DNA from: Ruminococcus flavefaciens
GTDB lineage: Bacteria; Bacillota; Clostridia; Oscillospirales; Ruminococcaceae
Direction: 5' to 3'
Assembly: GCA_002310115.1 (NCBI GenBank)
Contig: DBYI01000050.1
Coordinates: 1-27,565, forward strand
Length of the DNA: 27,565 nucleotides
The notes below the pieces were generated by a model. The model was not told the DNA's origin. It searched no databases and saw only the letters and a program-made list of their open reading frames with translations. Below are positions 24,043 to 27,565 of this stretch, in pieces (positions within the stretch are counted from its first letter, which is position 1; each line of letters begins with the position of its first letter). The position numbers were made by a program, and so were the translations under genes.

Positions 24043-27000
24043 ATGAGCGAAGGTGTATCACTTACAGATCTTTTGGCAGAAGCCGGTGATGATGTAATCA
24101 CTGCTATGTATGTTTATAGTGGTGGAGCAGATTATTATTCGTCGCGTTCTGAAAAAATCAAGAAAATAGCAGCGGAAAATATTGGCAAAGAATCAATTCT
24201 TCAAGCTGGTATGGTTATTGATCAGTTATTTAAAGGCGATAAAACCAAAATTGAAGATTTGCCTCTTAAAGTGGCAGCGATTATGAAAATGTTGGATATG
24301 GATCAACTTCCAGATCTTAGCAGTTACACTAGTGAGACAATGGAAACAATGTTTGAAAAAATCGGTGTGGAAAATATCGCAAAAGGCATTTTTTACATAA
24401 AGGATATTGTTGAGAACTTCGGCGATTTAAAAAAATCAATTGATGCGTTAAATGCAAAATATGACAATGGAAAAATACCAAATGCTCAGGAATTGCTTAA
24501 TGCTACTCATGCATATGCTGAGTCTTTTGTTACTACATTAGAAATTGCAGGAGAGTTTGTTCCAATACTTGAATTGGTAGCCAAGGTAATTGGCATTGCA
24601 ACACATGCTGTTCTTTATATAACAGATTGTATTTCTGGAGGAATTAAATATTTAGGCGATATAAGAGCTATTTCAGAATGCAAAATTTATCTTCAAGGTG
24701 ATACGGGTTTAGTGGATTATGTTCCTGGATTTGATGATATTGATATATCAGAACTTGAGGACAAAATGGATAATCTTTGTAATCTTTTAAGAAATAATCC
24801 ATATGAAGATGATCCGACTGCATTTGAAAAATGTGGAATCACAATGCACGAATTGGATTGTATTTATGCTTACTATGATCCGAATACACAAGATAATAAT
24901 ACAGCATTTGAAAATGCTTTTGGAAATTATGTTAAATGGAGATATAAATATGAAATGGATCAAAAATTCCATTACAATTATAAGCTACTTAATGATTTGG
25001 CTGATATAGATAAGTATGAAGGTTCTTTGGGTGGAAAAGTAAAACATGATTTAAGTTCTGCAGTTGAAGCAGTTAAAGATTTTGCAGGAGATGTTGGAGA
25101 TGTTATTGAATATAAGAAAGAACAGAAGTTACTAAAGGAGCGCAATGGCCTCAGTGCAGATGCAACATCTGGTGATGATGGTATAATGGGAACAGACGAT
25201 AAAGACGACATGAAAGGTTGGGGTGGTTCAGATCACCTTTACGGTTTCGATGGGGATGATACAATCTACGGTGGTGAAGGAGACGATTGGCTTTACGGAA
25301 TGGGTGACAACGATACGATATTCGGTGGAGGCGGCGAAGATCTTATCAGAGGAGGTGAAGGTGAAGACAGTATATACGGAAATGATGATGATGACATTAT
25401 ATATGGCGAAGGTGGAAATGATAAGACCTTAAATGGAAACGATGGAAATGATTTCATTGATGGTGGGGAAGGAAATGATCGTATCCTTGGCGGAGCTGAT
25501 AGTGATGTCATATACGGTGGTACAGAAAACGACTTGATTTACGGAGATTCCTTGAACGAGAATGTTCGGAATGACGGAGCTGATAAAATTTTTGGCGGCG
25601 GTGGCAACGACGAAATCCATGGTGGCGGCGGAAATGATATCATCTTTGGCGATCTTTATGACAGTGATAAGCAGAATACAGCTGCCAATGATGAAGGCGA
25701 AGACAACATTCATGGTGGTATTGGAAATGACTACATTGAAGGAAATGGCGGTAATGATCTTATTTATGGAGAAGGAGGCAATGATAGAATCGTTGGTGGT
25801 ACTGGTGATGACCATTTATATGGTGGTGTTGGAAACGATACATATATATTTGCTAAGTCATTCGGCCATGATGAGATTGACGACAATCAGGGACGTACTA
25901 AAATAATTTTCGAGGAGCATTCTCTCGAAGATTTTGTTATAGATTATTCGAACATGAGAAAGAAGAGCATAAAGCTTACTGTCAAGGGAAGTGAAGACAC
26001 TCTAATAATACGAGGCTTTTCGGAAAACGGTGAAAATATAAGATTCTTTTTTGCAGATAACGAAGAATACCTTTATTCCATAATCAATAATGGAGAAAAC
26101 GGTTTCTCATTTGTACAGAAAGAAAAGGCGAATGATTCAAAATGGAATTGGGATGATCCAAGCGGCAGTAATTATGGTGCAAGTTCAGAATCGTCTTCAG
26201 GTTTGGGATATGGATCATCCGGAAGTTGGGGCAGCTATACATTCTCAGATAGTCCTGCCTTTGAAAACTGGATTCAAAACATGATCTACAGGTATTCAAA
26301 ATCATATAAGGATGCGACAAAAGCAACTCCACCAGTAGATCCGCTTGTAGTTGATCTTGACAAGAATGATGATTATGAACTTTCGGATATAGAAGATGGA
26401 GTATACTTCGATCTTGACAATAATGGCTTTGCTGAAAAGACAGGCTGGATTGGAAAGAATGATGGCTTCCTTGTATATAACAGGGACGATAATCCTGAAA
26501 TAACAAATGGAAGCGAATTGTTCAGCGATCAGGTAATACTGGAAGACGGCAAACAATTCGAGAACGGATTCGAAGTACTGAAATCATTTGATTCAAATGG
26601 AGACGGTGTCATTGACAAGAATGATGCAGAATTCAATAATATAAAGATTTGGGTAGATGCAAACCATGACGGAAGTACAGTAAACGTAAATACCAAGGAA
26701 CTCTTTACACTATCGGAAAAGAATATCGAATCTATAAGCACTGTATATGAAACTGTTGAAAAAGGTAACACCGTTGAAACTGTTGCAGATGTAACGTACA
26801 GCGACGGAAGCACAGGCAAGGTAGCTGAGCACTGGTTTAAGGCTTCATATTCAAATACAAAGGAACTAAAGACTGAGGGAATAGACAATGATCCAACATC
26901 ATTCGGAAATCTTCACAGTATCAATTATGCAATGCAGCATGATGAAACAAGTGCTTTGAACGACTTACTTGAAGAGTTTAATCATTCAAATAGTTACTCT

Positions 27001-27565
27001 AAAAAGAGATTTCTATCTCAGCAGATATTATTCAGAATCTCAGGTGCTTATAAAATAAATCCGCTGGATACAGTTGGCAATATGAATGCAAGAAAGCTTC
27101 ATGTTATCGAGAAAATAATGGGAACAGGCTTTGTAGGTATAGACGGCAAATCTGCTCCAAACTCAGCAGCAGCGGAAATATTGAATGCAATTTATAATGA
27201 TTTTGAAAAGGCATATTTCAATTTGTTGAATCAGAATTCTGACTCTTCGAATTATCTTAGTCTTATAAATGAAGTCCATGATGAAGATGATAATATAGTA
27301 TTAGAATACTCAGCTATCACGAATCTTATTGATGAACGTATTAAAGCTGGAATCAATTCTGACGAGATAATCTTGAGTGTTGCTTCGTTACTTGATTCAT
27401 ATGACAAATCGTTTGATACGAGTTATTATGCTGATTTCAAGATGCATTATGATAATTTGTCTGATTATATTGACAGTAGAATAAATGCTTCAGTTATTAT
27501 TGGTTCAGACGAAGACGATGTTATTAACGGAAGCAACAAAACAGATATCATCTACGGAGGAGCCG
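24043..27565 (+). CDS. Giant RTX calcium-binding protein with FrpC-like self-processing module (3' end outside window)
   Basis: 1174 codons are open to the window edge. ATG 24043 has GGAGG 8 bases upstream. There is no signal peptide. Residues 1-365 are mostly helical, with a hydrophobic stretch at about 160-200, and are not recognised. Residues about 385-600 hold RTX nonapeptides (GGxGxDxIY type), calcium-binding beta-roll units. After a linker and a Ser/Gly-rich stretch comes PPVD766-P767LVVDLD, then VYFDLDNNGFAEKTGW, NGSELFSDQ and two calcium loops, FDSNGDGVIDKND and VDANHDGS. This matches the order of the self-processing module of Neisseria FrpC, which cuts itself at Asp-Pro. A helical region (about 954-1070; FGNLHSINYAM, QILFRISGAY, MGTGFVG) is like that in large proteobacterial RTX proteins. 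A second RTX block starts at 1153. The RTX type is rare in Firmicutes; the export route is unknown. Confidence 0.9.
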   Translation, partial: MSEGVSLTDLLAEAGDDVITAMYVYSGGADYYSSRSEKIKKIAAENIGKESILQAGMVIDQLFKGDKTKIEDLPLKVAAIMKMLDMDQLPDLSSYTSETMETMFEKIGVENIAKGIFYIKDIVENFGDLKKSIDALNAKYDNGKIPNAQELLNATHAYAESFVTTLEIAGEFVPILELVAKVIGIATHAVLYITDCISGGIKYLGDIRAISECKIYLQGDTGLVDYVPGFDDIDISELEDKMDNLCNLLRNNPYEDDPTAFEKCGITMHELDCIYAYYDPNTQDNNTAFENAFGNYVKWRYKYEMDQKFHYNYKLLNDLADIDKYEGSLGGKVKHDLSSAVEAVKDFAGDVGDVIEYKKEQKLLKERNGLSADATSGDDGIMGTDDKDDMKGWGGSDHLYGFDGDDTIYGGEGDDWLYGMGDNDTIFGGGGEDLIRGGEGEDSIYGNDDDDIIYGEGGNDKTLNGNDGNDFIDGGEGNDRILGGADSDVIYGGTENDLIYGDSLNENVRNDGADKIFGGGGNDEIHGGGGNDIIFGDLYDSDKQNTAANDEGEDNIHGGIGNDYIEGNGGNDLIYGEGGNDRIVGGTGDDHLYGGVGNDTYIFAKSFGHDEIDDNQGRTKIIFEEHSLEDFVIDYSNMRKKSIKLTVKGSEDTLIIRGFSENGENIRFFFADNEEYLYSIINNGENGFSFVQKEKANDSKWNWDDPSGSNYGASSESSSGLGYGSSGSWGSYTFSDSPAFENWIQNMIYRYSKSYKDATKATPPVDPLVVDLDKNDDYELSDIEDGVYFDLDNNGFAEKTGWIGKNDGFLVYNRDDNPEITNGSELFSDQVILEDGKQFENGFEVLKSFDSNGDGVIDKNDAEFNNIKIWVDANHDGSTVNVNTKELFTLSEKNIESISTVYETVEKGNTVETVADVTYSDGSTGKVAEHWFKASYSNTKELKTEGIDNDPTSFGNLHSINYAMQHDETSALNDLLEEFNHSNSYSKKRFLSQQILFRISGAYKINPLDTVGNMNARKLHVIEKIMGTGFVGIDGKSAPNSAAAEILNAIYNDFEKAYFNLLNQNSDSSNYLSLINEVHDEDDNIVLEYSAITNLIDERIKAGINSDEIILSVASLLDSYDKSFDTSYYADFKMHYDNLSDYIDSRINASVIIGSDEDDVINGSNKTDIIYGGA
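25200..25850 (+). repeat. First RTX nonapeptide block
   Basis: About 20 diverged 27-base units code for the GGxGxDxIY-type calcium repeats, interrupted by two longer inserts (around residues 503-512 and 537-550). A new block begins at about 27499 and runs past the window end. Calcium outside the cell would fold these into parallel beta-rolls. Confidence 0.88.

Noticed and set aside
25429..25815. Minus-strand frame opposite the RTX repeats
   Set aside because: Ile/Ser/Thr-rich shadow of the Gly/Asp repeat codons, with no start signals.
25200..25850. Regular 27-base periodicity considered as a CRISPR-like array
   Set aside because: The period is that of RTX nonapeptide codons in an open frame. 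There are no unique spacers and no conserved repeat sequence.

Overview
The window looks like chromosomal DNA of a cellulosome-producing Ruminococcus-type Firmicute (Oscillospiraceae). The reasons are two secreted proteins with N-terminal type I dockerin repeats, low-to-moderate GC, AGGAGG-type ribosome sites with frequent GTG/TTG starts, sigma-A promoters with 17-bp spacers, and Gram-positive gene types (PASTA kinase-like protein, PhoB/PhoR-like pair, E-loop ABC ATPase). The species is inference. No tRNA, rRNA, CRISPR array or insertion sequence was seen.

Layout. 1-2160: the 3' end of tuf and its terminator, then a two-gene ABC-2 exporter (+). 2190-4611: a small RN-x3-H (HEPN-like) protein (+) facing asparagine synthase (-). 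4890-7125: a cca-pflA operon (-) with a strong promoter. 7168-9093: a secreted dockerin plus beta-helix carbohydrate-binding protein (+), with tandem promoters and four TTTAAG-type repeats at helical spacing. 9103-11216: a membrane protein (-) that is a zinc-ribbon/kinase-like/PASTA protein lacking every key catalytic kinase residue. 11315-17285: a five-gene operon (-): small membrane protein, D-2-hydroxyacid dehydrogenase, proB, proA, and a large membrane protein with a TolA-like Ala/Glu/Arg repeat. 17400-21152: a PhoB/PhoR-like two-component system followed by a rhodanese-TtcA fusion (+), ending in a terminator shared with a convergent gene. 21262-22967: a dockerin-bearing M6 metalloprotease (-). 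23173-27565: an AT-rich accessory operon (+) of one lipoprotein and the first 1174 codons of a giant RTX protein that runs off the window.

How the parts work together. The proB/proA pair makes the proline precursor glutamate-5-semialdehyde. The two dockerin proteins would be docked by cohesins encoded elsewhere. The PhoB-like regulator is a possible, unproven, candidate for the helically phased repeats upstream of the dockerin gene.

The most unusual region is the right end. The RTX protein has a nonapeptide calcium-binding block followed by a module resembling the self-processing module of Neisseria FrpC, including the Asp-Pro bond at which that module cuts itself. It has no signal peptide. 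It sits behind a lipoprotein gene whose promoter carries two dyads, 21 bp apart, at activator-like positions. The PASTA pseudokinase is the second item most worth following up.
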